From the NCBI GenBank assembly GCA_003259005.1, contig QLII01000001.1, forward strand, positions 6,191,001-6,255,000: 64,000 nt of DNA, read 5' to 3'. Positions 27,819 through 35,650 of the stretch are shown here, in pieces; within the stretch, counting starts at the first letter, position 1, and each line of letters opens with the position of its first letter. Under the pieces are notes generated by a model that was given only the letters and a program-made list of their open reading frames with translations, did not search any database and had not been told where the DNA came from. Both the position numbers and the translations under genes were made by a program. The stretch is from Spirosoma telluris (GTDB lineage Bacteria > Bacteroidota > Bacteroidia > Cytophagales > Spirosomataceae).

Positions 27819-28532
27819 TTATTCTTTTCCTGATTCAAGTAATTCCCATCGTTGGCGATAACCAGACGCAATTTGCCCTTTTCCAATGCAACTGGGCGAG
27901 CTTTGGCAGTACGCCAAAGCCGTTGATTCTTTATAAATCAGGCCTGTCTGATATCCATACACCATAAACTGGCGATTGAGTGAAATGGCTGTTGAATCAT
28001 TTTGCTTACTAATAACCTGCACCGTGTTGGCGTACTTATCATAGGATTCTCCAATCTGATTGTAGCGGTAAACAGAGGCAGGTAAGGCGTTGTACTCATT
28101 TTGATTCCAGGCACTATTGCTGGCAATCGGGAACGTAAGTTTTACAAAAGCCGTGTTGTTCTCTGTACGAATCAATTTATCTGGCCATTGCTGAATTGTC
28201 CAGATCGAATCGGCTTTCCAGGCATCCGATAAGCGGTTTCGTTTATAGCGAATCAGTTTATAGGTTTTTCCGCCCTGTGTTGCCGATACCTGTTCAGCAA
28301 TCGTTTCTTTAAGATAATAAGTACTCATGACCGGCGAATCGCTTAAGGAGTAGCGCTCGTCCTGTATTTCATACACCCAGTAACGTCCCATTTCTATGGG
28401 CGCGTAGTCATTATCATTTTGTGTACTAATAGCTTCTCGCTTACAGGCATTCAGAAACAGCAAAAGCGAGAATAGCAGGCATACCGAACCAGTTCTAATA
28501 CAGCCTGGCCAAAAAGCTAAGTAAGTCGGCAT
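27819..28532 (-). CDS. Lipoprotein of unknown function
   Basis: This 237-residue protein has an N-terminal signal with a lipobox (LLLFLNACKREA; lipidated Cys about residue 30), so it is lipid-anchored. The mature part is mostly beta-strand by appearance (YWVYEIQDERYSLS, TYYLKETIAEQV, YKLIRYKRNRL) and ends in SPSCIGKGQIASGYRQRWEL. A later ATG might be used for a shorter signal peptide. It ends eight bases past the stop of the convergent C25 gene. I do not recognise a family, though small lipoproteins of this size and fold are common in the group. Confidence 0.7.
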   Translation of the reverse strand: MPTYLAFWPGCIRTGSVCLLFSLLLFLNACKREAISTQNDNDYAPIEMGRYWVYEIQDERYSLSDSPVMSTYYLKETIAEQVSATQGGKTYKLIRYKRNRLSDAWKADSIWTIQQWPDKLIRTENNTAFVKLTFPIASNSAWNQNEYNALPASVYRYNQIGESYDKYANTVQVISKQNDSTAISLNRQFMVYGYQTGLIYKESTALAYCQSSPSCIGKGQIASGYRQRWELLESGKE

Positions 28533-28623
28533 GGTAGCTTTCGATTAGACTAGGACAAAAGGGAACCTACCTGATTTTTTGCAACAATGACTGACGAATC
28601 TTATTGGATAAACCTGACCTGGT

Positions 28624-28776
28624 TTAGGCCTGGAAGTCGTTTGCTGACGACATGGCATCAAAGGCGCTTCCGCCTTTCAGCGTAAGTTTGGAAATATTTC
28701 CGTGTTTAATGAGTGTGGGCTTTTTATAGGCTCGTTTACCTTGTTGGACAGCGGTGGTATTAGTATTGCGTTTCAT
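28624..28776 (-). CDS. Lasso-type RiPP precursor peptide
   Basis: A 50-residue frame from the ATG at 28776 to the TAA at 28624-28626. Residues 17-32 read YKKPTLIKHGNISKLT and fit the lasso leader rule YxxPxLxxxGxxxxxT (Y17, P20, L22, G26, T32) with the exact spacing used by B1/RRE proteins. The rule puts Thr at leader position -2, so the predicted core is residues 34-50, KGGSAFDAMSSANDFQA. Asp at core position 7 could be the ring acceptor, giving a seven-residue macrolactam like that of xanthomonins; Lys at position 1 is unusual, as most cores start with Gly. The start has no clear ribosome site. The nearest lasso gene is B2 at 34009; no B1 or cyclase is in the window. That the product is a true lasso peptide is inference. 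Confidence 0.75.
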   Translation of the reverse strand: MKRNTNTTAVQQGKRAYKKPTLIKHGNISKLTLKGGSAFDAMSSANDFQA

Positions 28777-28812
28777 GTGGGAAAATGGAAAAAGGTAGAC
28801 TATAAAAACAGA

Positions 28813-29919
28813 TTACTGAACAATGACTTTGAATGACTGCTTATACACTCCGTCGCTTGAAAGAAGAGTTAAGAGATACATGCCGGTAGGTATAGGCTCA
28901 CCAGCAACAATGGATAGTTTAGCCCGGCCTTGATTTCTATCGATTGTTAGAGGAACTTCGATGCCTGAGGGATTATACAGCGTGATGATGGATGCGGCCA
29001 GATCGTTCGCTGAGAGTATAAAACTGCCCTGATTAGGATTAGGGTAAACAAAGGCTGTTCGTTCATCTGAGCCCGGCTGAACCCGCACAGCAATAATGTT
29101 CGACAATTCTGAGCCGCCCCCAGTATCTCTTTGCCTGAGTTGGTAGTAGTACAATTGACTACTCTCGTCCACGTTGGTGTCAGTAAATGAATAGACTGAT
29201 AACCCTTGCGTAGTCGCCTGTCCCTTTACAAAACCAATTTTCTCAAAACTGGTGGCCGTTGTGCTCCTTAGAATTTCAAACCCTTCATTTTTCTCTTCCC
29301 AGGATGTGGCCCAGTTTAATATAACCGATTTATTGCTTGATTGACCGGTGAACGAAATGAGCTTAACCGGAAGTGGGGCAGCTCCATTAACTGTCAGCGA
29401 TTGATCCAGTCGTAAGGTTCCGGCGGCACTGCTTGCTCCCCAGGCATAGATCCTGAATCGAATAGGTTGTGCGGTATGTACGCTAAAACTGGTACTAATG
29501 GCTGCATCGACCGTGCCAGATAGGGTGCCAGTAGATACCGGAACTTCAGCACCTCCTCCGATACTATAAGCAATTAGGTAATTTGTTGGACCGCTATTCG
29601 ACCTGCGCTCGGTTAGACTTAATCCGGTTAAATTCAATTGATAACCTGAATTTGGCGTTAATGTAAATTCATAATAATCATTTGCGTCTTGTGTAGTGCT
29701 AATCCAGCCACTGGCATTTATACTACTGGTTGCCGAAGCCGGAGTTATTCCCGCCCCTCGTGTAATATCGGAAGATGTGATGTTTGCATCTTTGGATGTG
29801 ACGGCTTTTGATGCTTGGTTACCAGGATCACTGCTTGAGAAAGTATAGGTTTCTACTTGCGCAAAACTAGTCAATGAGTACAGCTCTAATAATACCAGTA
29901 GTAATTTTTTCATAAACAC
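28813..29919 (-). CDS. Secreted protein with a type IX sorting domain
   Basis: This 368-residue protein has a signal peptide (MKKLLLVLLELYSLTSFAQ; the first Met-Phe may be untranslated, making 29913 the start). The N-terminal part (residues 20-180) is a Ser/Thr-rich beta-sandwich resembling secreted PEP-CTERM/LamG-like domains (YYEFTLTPNSGYQLNLTGL). Then comes a fibronectin-like unit (PVKLISFTGQSSNKSVILNW, FEILRSTTATSFEKIGFV), and the C-terminal type IX sorting domain (FVYPNPNQGSFILSAND to the end). It carries no catalytic motif I recognise. The RiPP precursor lies 36 bases downstream on the same strand, so the two could share a transcript. Confidence 0.8.
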   Translation of the reverse strand: MFMKKLLLVLLELYSLTSFAQVETYTFSSSDPGNQASKAVTSKDANITSSDITRGAGITPASATSSINASGWISTTQDANDYYEFTLTPNSGYQLNLTGLSLTERRSNSGPTNYLIAYSIGGGAEVPVSTGTLSGTVDAAISTSFSVHTAQPIRFRIYAWGASSAAGTLRLDQSLTVNGAAPLPVKLISFTGQSSNKSVILNWATSWEEKNEGFEILRSTTATSFEKIGFVKGQATTQGLSVYSFTDTNVDESSQLYYYQLRQRDTGGGSELSNIIAVRVQPGSDERTAFVYPNPNQGSFILSANDLAASIITLYNPSGIEVPLTIDRNQGRAKLSIVAGEPIPTGMYLLTLLSSDGVYKQSFKVIVQ

Positions 29920-30447
29920 ATTAATTTATTACGTATAAAATTATGTAAGTTTATTTCAATAAATAGCTTATTTAAAGGATTTTCATTAAAATAAATACCA
30001 GTCTCTTTGTAAAAGCCCATTACTGGGACTGGCTATATGATCGCTTATAAGAAGTCGTTGGCTGTGATAGGACTGAAATCATACGAATACCCTACTGGAA
30101 CTTTATCCCGAAAAATAGATTGATAGCTAACCGAAAGCTTTGACACTTACGAAGAGGTATAGTAACGTGAATTTGGAATTTAAAATGACCAATGGGCACT
30201 AACTTAATGGGTCAAAACAAAGGCAGTCTACGCCAGAACGCAGGCTATATTATTGCATATCCGTATAAAGTTGCCGAGCTAGTTGCCTCCAACATAAATG
30301 GGCCGGCCATCTTGAAGACGGTCGGCCCATTTATATTGGAACCCGTATGTTTAATCTCTTACTAACTCAGTTTCATTAGTTGCTTATAGCCACTGAAGAT
30401 TGAGTACCTAGTAAGTTTGAACACCACTGGAAATTGTGCACCCATTA
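29920..30447. other. Intergenic gap of 528 bases
   Basis: No convincing gene on either strand. It holds the hairpin 30294-30334 (see separate entry), a weaker stem near 29998-30032 (CCAGTC/GACTGG around CCCA/TGGG), and an AT-rich stretch before the sorting-domain gene that presumably contains its promoter. No tRNA or other structured RNA is recognisable. Confidence 0.6.
30294..30334 (-). terminator. Hairpin downstream of the secreted nuclease gene
   Basis: Arms 30294-30308 and 30320-30334 form a 15-bp stem with one mismatch (ATAAATGGGCCGGCC against GGTCGGCCCATTTAT). It lies about 115 bases after the stop of the minus-strand nuclease gene. The minus-strand side lacks a long T run, so termination by the stem is likely but not strong. 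Confidence 0.5.
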
Positions 30448-33400
30448 TTAAAGGCCATTAATTATTCGGGCATAAACATTATTTGTCGAGTTACCATCAT
30501 ACGATTGCGACGAATCATTATTGACATTGATGGTAATACTGGATACACTACCCGAAGTCGCGGTTGTACGGGTCACGCTAAAGCCTAAAACAGACTTTCC
30601 ATTTATGCCAATAGATTGTCCGGCGGCAATAGTCAGTGTTAGTTGGAGGTCAGATACGTTATTAGTAACGGCCCATTTGGTATTATCTACCGCAACAGGA
30701 TTAGCCGTTCCATCCGTGACATTGATACTGGTGAGCGTATTATCATAACCAATCGTGTAGCCTGTAGGTACCGTGATCGTAATCGTAGTAGTTCCTGTAG
30801 AAGAAAACACGCCCCCAACTTCAGCGATAGTCGCCACAAAGTTGTTTGTTGTATTTGTGTTGAAGTTTGCTTGAGGTAGCTCAATAGTAGGCGTTAAGTC
30901 CGTAGCTGCAAACAGAAAACGGGCTGTTACAGGATAGTGATCTGAAGTAGTTGTACCGCCCGTAACAGGTCGAACATTATTGACCGAATTCGTTATGTAC
31001 TGGATGCCGCTTGCTGTAAAGGTTCCGTTTGTACTGATTTCATTCGAGACCGTTAAATGGTCAATGATATCAGGATAAGAAGCTGTACTTGGAACATTAC
31101 AATTACTAAGCTGCTTGGTAATCACCGTATAGTCAGGAGAGGTAGTAAATGCACTAAATGATGAAACATATGTGGTGGTGCCGTCAACATAGATTGACTG
31201 ATCTGCATCATCATTATAGTCACCCATAATCAACACGTTATCGTTTGGATAGGTCGCATCAAGGTAGGTTTTCAAGGAGTTAAAATCAGCTATACGACGG
31301 TTGTATGACGAAACATCAGAACCCGATTTTGAATGAAGTCCTACAAGTTTCAAATTTTTCTTGATGCCATTTATGGTTGCATCACAATTCATCAGCAAAG
31401 GGAATCGGTTGGAGGCCCAATCGCTGCTACCTGCTGTACCCGTCAGGATCTGGCTCGCCGATACATTCGTTACAATCGCTTTATCATAGACAAAGCATAC
31501 TTTTTGGGCATAGGTTGTTGCATCGCCTGCCACTTCTGGATCGTCGAACCAGTGCGAATAGTAAATAGCGGGTGTACGGGTTGGGTCGGCACCGCACGTA
31601 TAGGTATATGATTTCCCCGTATTTGTATTTAACGTAGCAACGATAGCATCCAGTTTTGTTAGATCACAGACTTCTTCCAGACAGTAAATATCCTTATTCA
31701 TCGTTTGGAGTTGCGCAGCAACATTGCTTTGTTGTTGTGCTTCGTTTGTAGGACCAAAACCTGTATTACCCAGCCACTCGACATTCCACCAGACAATATC
31801 TAAAGTGCTGCTAACAGCCGTTCCCGAGCCACCTGTACCTACTTCCGGGCAGGATGCTGTAGTTGGGGTTGAGCCAGGAACATCAGCCGTAGAGCGAGGC
31901 AATAATTGACAAACATTGTTGAACAAACTTACTACACCCGTGACATCGAATGTGCCGGAAGGCCGAGTAGCACCAACCAGATCAGTCCCATTTTGAATCC
32001 GTAAAATAGTCCCGTTACTTAAGGTATAATTTGTATTACCAGCAAAATTAGTCCCTGTGGGGGCTGTAATACTTACCCCCTGAAGCGTGACCAATTCGCC
32101 TTTATGATCGCAAAGGGTCGCTGTTGTAACAACAGTTGGTGTTGGGGTAACATTGGGGGATGATGTTTTTACAAAACAGCTGGTGAAGTTTTTCATCTCC
32201 CTATCGGTTTGATAAGTTGATATAATACCCGTTACCTGTATTTCATCGCCAATGCTGATTTCAGGAATTTCTACAGTTGTACCCGTACCCGTATAGAGTA
32301 AAATTCCTCCTGTTGCATCCTGGATATAAATATTGGTGCCAATGGCAGATATGACGCGCCCAGTAGCCGTAAAGGTTAGGTTGTCGGGAGCGGAACGAAT
32401 GGCGGCAATGGGTGTAGAGGTACCACAGGGGCCAACTGCGCCTGCGGGATATACGGTACCACTTACAGCAACTGTTTTTGAGTCAGGGACATCAGTTGTC
32501 GTTACTGTAACCGTGCCTGAGTAAGGATTAGCCGTAAGCCCAGCAGCCAGACGTATATAAATAGGCTGGCTAAGCGAGCCATCTCCTGCTGGCGTGAGCA
32601 GTAGCGGGCTCGTGGAGTAGGTTGAGTTATCGGTTGATGCTTCGAAGTTCGTGGGCGAAGCAACCGTGACCGATACCGCGGGTGTGAGGTTCCTGGCCGT
32701 AACGGTAAACGTTGTAGGGGACGATGGTCCTGCGCCTTCCGTGTAGGTCATGCCTGATAAGGCGTTCGGCAAAACCCCAATAGTTGGTGAATTGGTTAAG
32801 GTCGAGTAGGTTAAACTAAAATCGTCAATACCCGTAGTGGGTCGGCTACCACTTCCTGATGTTGCGGTTAATGTGACAATTCTTATCCAAATTGGTTGTG
32901 TATTATTGTCAAGGGCAGTGCCAAAATCAAAGCTGTAGGTATTATTGGAAAATGATGATCCACCTGTAGCTGTAGTACCCGAAGTAGGAGGAACTGTAAC
33001 GAAAGAGGTTGGGGACTCCCCAACGCCATATTGCAGCAGCCACGTGGCTGTTCTAGCCGACGCTGCATCAAGTGACTGTAGTTTATAGGTGAGCGAAAAG
33101 CTTTGTAAACCAGATGTATTGGCTAGTTTGACTGCAAAAGCTGCACTTGCGTCGCCAAATGCGGCTGTTTGCCGAACAGCTAGCGCTCTATCTGTAGACG
33201 TGCCTTGAGCCCCAGTTGAGCTATTACTGGCTAAACCATCGGCCGAAGCAGCGTTCCTGAAGTTTCCTGTAGATGTACTCCACGATACAGTAGTTGATGC
33301 AAAGGATGTAGTCGTGCCCAACGATGTTCCGGAAGCTCCGGTAAAGCTGGACCACCCTGTAGGGAGCCCCGAGCCGAGACCATCAAAGGTTTCGGTGTAG

Positions 33401-33483
33401 GATGTACCCGTTAGCGACACCTGCGCCTGTAGCGCGTGTGTTACCAAAAGAAAAGATAGGACGAAGAGTAGTTGTTTTAACAT
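30448..33483 (-). CDS. Large secreted endonuclease/exonuclease/phosphatase-family nuclease
   Basis: This 1011-residue exported protein has a signal peptide (MLKQLLFVLSFLLVTHALQAQ). A Ser/Thr-rich N-terminal beta region (to about residue 230) is followed by a bacterial Ig-like/cadherin-type unit and an OB-fold DUF5689 domain (residues about 350-530). Next is the endonuclease/exonuclease/phosphatase domain from about residue 560 (DIVWWNVEWLGN, YCLEEVCDLTKLDAIVATLN, LVGLHSKSGSD, NVLIMGDYNDDAD, YPDIIDHLTVSNEI, TSDHYPVTARFLF), whose Glu, His and Asp metal ligands are intact. It ends in a CARDB-like domain without an obvious type IX sorting signal. It may degrade extracellular DNA for phosphate or carbon. 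The frame is unbroken. Confidence 0.85.
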   Translation of the reverse strand: MLKQLLFVLSFLLVTHALQAQVSLTGTSYTETFDGLGSGLPTGWSSFTGASGTSLGTTTSFASTTVSWSTSTGNFRNAASADGLASNSSTGAQGTSTDRALAVRQTAAFGDASAAFAVKLANTSGLQSFSLTYKLQSLDAASARTATWLLQYGVGESPTSFVTVPPTSGTTATGGSSFSNNTYSFDFGTALDNNTQPIWIRIVTLTATSGSGSRPTTGIDDFSLTYSTLTNSPTIGVLPNALSGMTYTEGAGPSSPTTFTVTARNLTPAVSVTVASPTNFEASTDNSTYSTSPLLLTPAGDGSLSQPIYIRLAAGLTANPYSGTVTVTTTDVPDSKTVAVSGTVYPAGAVGPCGTSTPIAAIRSAPDNLTFTATGRVISAIGTNIYIQDATGGILLYTGTGTTVEIPEISIGDEIQVTGIISTYQTDREMKNFTSCFVKTSSPNVTPTPTVVTTATLCDHKGELVTLQGVSITAPTGTNFAGNTNYTLSNGTILRIQNGTDLVGATRPSGTFDVTGVVSLFNNVCQLLPRSTADVPGSTPTTASCPEVGTGGSGTAVSSTLDIVWWNVEWLGNTGFGPTNEAQQQSNVAAQLQTMNKDIYCLEEVCDLTKLDAIVATLNTNTGKSYTYTCGADPTRTPAIYYSHWFDDPEVAGDATTYAQKVCFVYDKAIVTNVSASQILTGTAGSSDWASNRFPLLMNCDATINGIKKNLKLVGLHSKSGSDVSSYNRRIADFNSLKTYLDATYPNDNVLIMGDYNDDADQSIYVDGTTTYVSSFSAFTTSPDYTVITKQLSNCNVPSTASYPDIIDHLTVSNEISTNGTFTASGIQYITNSVNNVRPVTGGTTTSDHYPVTARFLFAATDLTPTIELPQANFNTNTTNNFVATIAEVGGVFSSTGTTTITITVPTGYTIGYDNTLTSINVTDGTANPVAVDNTKWAVTNNVSDLQLTLTIAAGQSIGINGKSVLGFSVTRTTATSGSVSSITINVNNDSSQSYDGNSTNNVYARIINGL

Positions 33484-34005
33484 AATAAAAATGAGTCAGA
33501 GAGAAACAAATGGCAAAAGTTTGAAGTGTATTGAGGTACATTTAGTCTATAAATTAAAAGAACAATCACTTATGAAAATGCTTTTTGTATGTTATTTATT
33601 TATGTTCATTGGTAAGTTCAACATTTAATTTAAAAAATTATAATAAACTACATCCTGTAGCCTAGGCCGCTATCTTAATAGGACAATTCCCCAAGTTGAT
33701 AAAGGTAAAAGACTATATCTTCGCCCACGTTTACCTTCAAAATATGGCAAATTGATCTGGTCCACGACCTTGCTTTAGCATTCAAGGATAAGAATTCTAA
33801 GAGTTATTTGGTTGTATGTTAGGTAGTTATGTTGTTAGTATGTTGGGCTTAAGATGAATGTGCTCCGGTACTTGTTCATTCGACTGCTTTATTGAAGGAG
33901 TCTTGACGCGCTTGAAATGATTAGGCTGGCGTATAGCTTATCGCTGCTTAAACGAAATTGATTGAGCGTATGTTGAGCAAAGGTGTTACGGCACAAATGA
34001 CCTAA
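33484..34005. other. Intergenic gap of 522 bases between divergent genes
   Basis: It separates the minus-strand nuclease from the plus-strand lasso B2 gene and must hold both promoters. No ORF longer than about 20 codons has features of a gene; no second RiPP precursor, no B1 and no cyclase remnant was found by reading both strands. Three TATGTT words sit between 33815 and 33845. The sequence is AT-rich and otherwise unremarkable. Confidence 0.6.
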
Positions 34006-34008
34006 TTG

Positions 34009-34455
34009 ATGGGTGACCAACTTAATTTCATGAAAAACTGGAGGAAACGGTTGCGTCTGTTTGTTTACTTACCGCTTGCCGACAAATTATTGGTCCTACA
34101 AACAATGGCAGTTGTGGCTGCGGTGCGAATTGGCCTGAAATTGCTTTCGTTTCAACAGTTCAGGAAAGTATATGCCATACTCATAACGACGAAAAAGTCT
34201 GTGACCACGCCCGACAAATCAATTGACCGGAAAGTATGGGCTATACAAAAGGTAAGTGGCACACTCTCGGCAGTTTGTTTGCCACAGGCCCTGGCACTAA
34301 CTTATTTCCTGCGAAAAGACAAAGGGGTTGAGCTAATTGTAGGTGTGCAGAAAAAAGAAGCGTTTGAAGCGCATGCATGGGTCGAAAAAAGCGGAAAAGT
34401 ATTGATTGGGGAGTTGCCAGATAGCAGTTTTAAGCAAATTTGGGTATGGCAATAG
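34009..34455 (+). CDS. Lasso peptide biosynthesis B2 protein (leader peptidase)
   Basis: The 148-residue product belongs to the transglutaminase-like B2 family that removes RiPP leader peptides. It opens with the family's LRLFVYLPLADKLLVLQTMA helix. Catalytic cysteine is Cys90 (SAVCLPQALALTYFLRKDKG) and catalytic histidine is His122 (GVQKKEAFEAHAWVEKSGKV); Asp138 is a candidate third residue. The frame opens at a TTG at 34006; I choose the next codon, ATG 34009, though ATG 34030 is also possible. Normally B2 works with B1 (leader recognition) and a lasso cyclase; neither is here. The nearest RiPP precursor is at 28624-28776. The MscS gene starts 18 bases downstream. Confidence 0.88.
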   Translation: MGDQLNFMKNWRKRLRLFVYLPLADKLLVLQTMAVVAAVRIGLKLLSFQQFRKVYAILITTKKSVTTPDKSIDRKVWAIQKVSGTLSAVCLPQALALTYFLRKDKGVELIVGVQKKEAFEAHAWVEKSGKVLIGELPDSSFKQIWVWQ

Positions 34456-34473
34456 AATTCATATAAATAGGCT

Positions 34474-35589
34474 ATGCAGCAACAACTGGATATTTGGATA
34501 CGGGCCATAGTCCGCTGGTTTGGTTATATCCCCAACCGGGATTTATCGGGGTGGATACTACTCCTGACTGCCATCTTACTCGGCCTGACGGTCGATTTTG
34601 CAGTGACTCAGTTCATTCGCTTTATCGTGCGCCGTCGACCTTTTCGGACATTGGCCTTGCTGAAAGTCTATGCAAGATGGGCATTCTGGATTTTTGTACC
34701 CTCTTTGTTTTTTCTATTGGCTACTAATATGCAATCGGCGCGTTTTCTACGTCGGCATCCGGTAGCTGATAAAACGGCCGAAATTCTCTTTTTGATTACG
34801 ACAACCTGGCTGGTTGTTCAGTTACTGAAAGTTGGCGAATTGCGGCTTATCCACGAGTATGACACCACGAAAGATGTCAATCTCTCGCAACGGAAATTCG
34901 TTACGCAGGTGCGTTTCTTTCGCCGAATGACAGCGATTTTTGTCATTATATTAGGTAGCTCATTACTGCTTATTTCGTTTCAGGGAAGCCGAAAAGTGGG
35001 CCTGAGTGTATTGACTTCGGCGGGTGTTGTCTCTGTTGTTATTGGGTTTGCTGCCCAGAAAACACTGGCCAATCTGCTTGCCGGCATTCAGATTGCCTTT
35101 AATCAGCAGATTCGGTTAGATGATGCTGTCGTTGTGGAAAAGGAATGGGGCCGCATTGAAGAAATTAACCTCACCAGTGTGATCGTCCGGCTCTGGGATC
35201 GTCGCCGACTTATTCTGCCCATCACCTACTTTGTTGAGACGCCCTTTGAAAACTGGACTCGTTCTGATGCCTCTATCATTGGGTCAGTTTTTCTCTATCT
35301 CGATTATAATGTACCCGTTGATAAGGTTCGTGAACAGGCACGGAAAATAGCGGAAAATGACCCACTCTGGACGGGAGATAGTTTTGCCGTTCAGGTAACC
35401 GATACCACGCCTACCTGTATTCAGGTGCGCATACTCGTGTCAGCTCCGGATGCGCCATCGGCCTTTGATTTACGGTGTCACATGCGTGAGCAACTGATTG
35501 CCTTCATCCGGGATGAGTACCCACAAAGCTTACCCCAGACGCGTCTGATGCTGGCTGAAGAACTGAAGCCAAAGGAAACGGATGTATGA
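34474..35589 (+). CDS. Small-conductance mechanosensitive (MscS-type) channel
   Basis: This 371-residue inner-membrane channel has about four N-terminal membrane segments (SGWILLLTAILLGLTVDFAV, WIFVPSLFFLLA, ILFLITTTWLVVQL, MTAIFVIILGSSLLLISFQG). The pore-lining helix and beta domain follow, with the MscS signature VVIGFAAQKTLANLLAGIQI and DDAVVVEKEWGRIEEINLTS. These channels release solutes on sudden osmotic downshift. It ends inside the palindrome 35581-35645, whose left arm includes its last codons and stop. Its closeness to the B2 gene (18 bases) suggests a shared transcript, but no functional link is known. Confidence 0.9.
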   Translation: MQQQLDIWIRAIVRWFGYIPNRDLSGWILLLTAILLGLTVDFAVTQFIRFIVRRRPFRTLALLKVYARWAFWIFVPSLFFLLATNMQSARFLRRHPVADKTAEILFLITTTWLVVQLLKVGELRLIHEYDTTKDVNLSQRKFVTQVRFFRRMTAIFVIILGSSLLLISFQGSRKVGLSVLTSAGVVSVVIGFAAQKTLANLLAGIQIAFNQQIRLDDAVVVEKEWGRIEEINLTSVIVRLWDRRRLILPITYFVETPFENWTRSDASIIGSVFLYLDYNVPVDKVREQARKIAENDPLWTGDSFAVQVTDTTPTCIQVRILVSAPDAPSAFDLRCHMREQLIAFIRDEYPQSLPQTRLMLAEELKPKETDV

Positions 35590-35645
35590 TATAGGATATA
35601 TGATGTATCTTCCCGAAATACATCATATATCCTATATCATACATC
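35581..35645. repeat. Perfect 28-bp-arm palindrome, ATGTATGATATA family
   Basis: Arms 35581-35608 and 35618-35645 are exact reverse complements around a nine-base loop. The left arm contains the last codons and stop of the MscS gene; the right arm ends five bases before the convergent glpK stop. Word composition (ATGTATGATATAGG, ATATGATGTAT) is shared with 4251-4319. Between convergent genes it could serve as a bidirectional 3' end. Confidence 0.92.
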
Positions 35646-35650
35646 ATCAA

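Noticed and set aside
28776..28813. Alternative core starts at Gly35 or Gly36 of the RiPP precursor
   Set aside because: These would place the acceptor Asp at position 6 or 5, too small for a known lasso ring, and would put Thr32 out of the -2 position.
33572..33628. A tiny hydrophobic ORF (MKMLFVCYLFMFIGKFNI)
   Set aside because: Eighteen codons with no ribosome site, no promoter match and no resemblance to a known small protein or RiPP precursor.
33815..33845. Three TATGTT words in a short stretch before the B2 gene
   Set aside because: Too short and irregular to call a repeat array or an operator; AT-rich intergenic sequence gives such words by chance.
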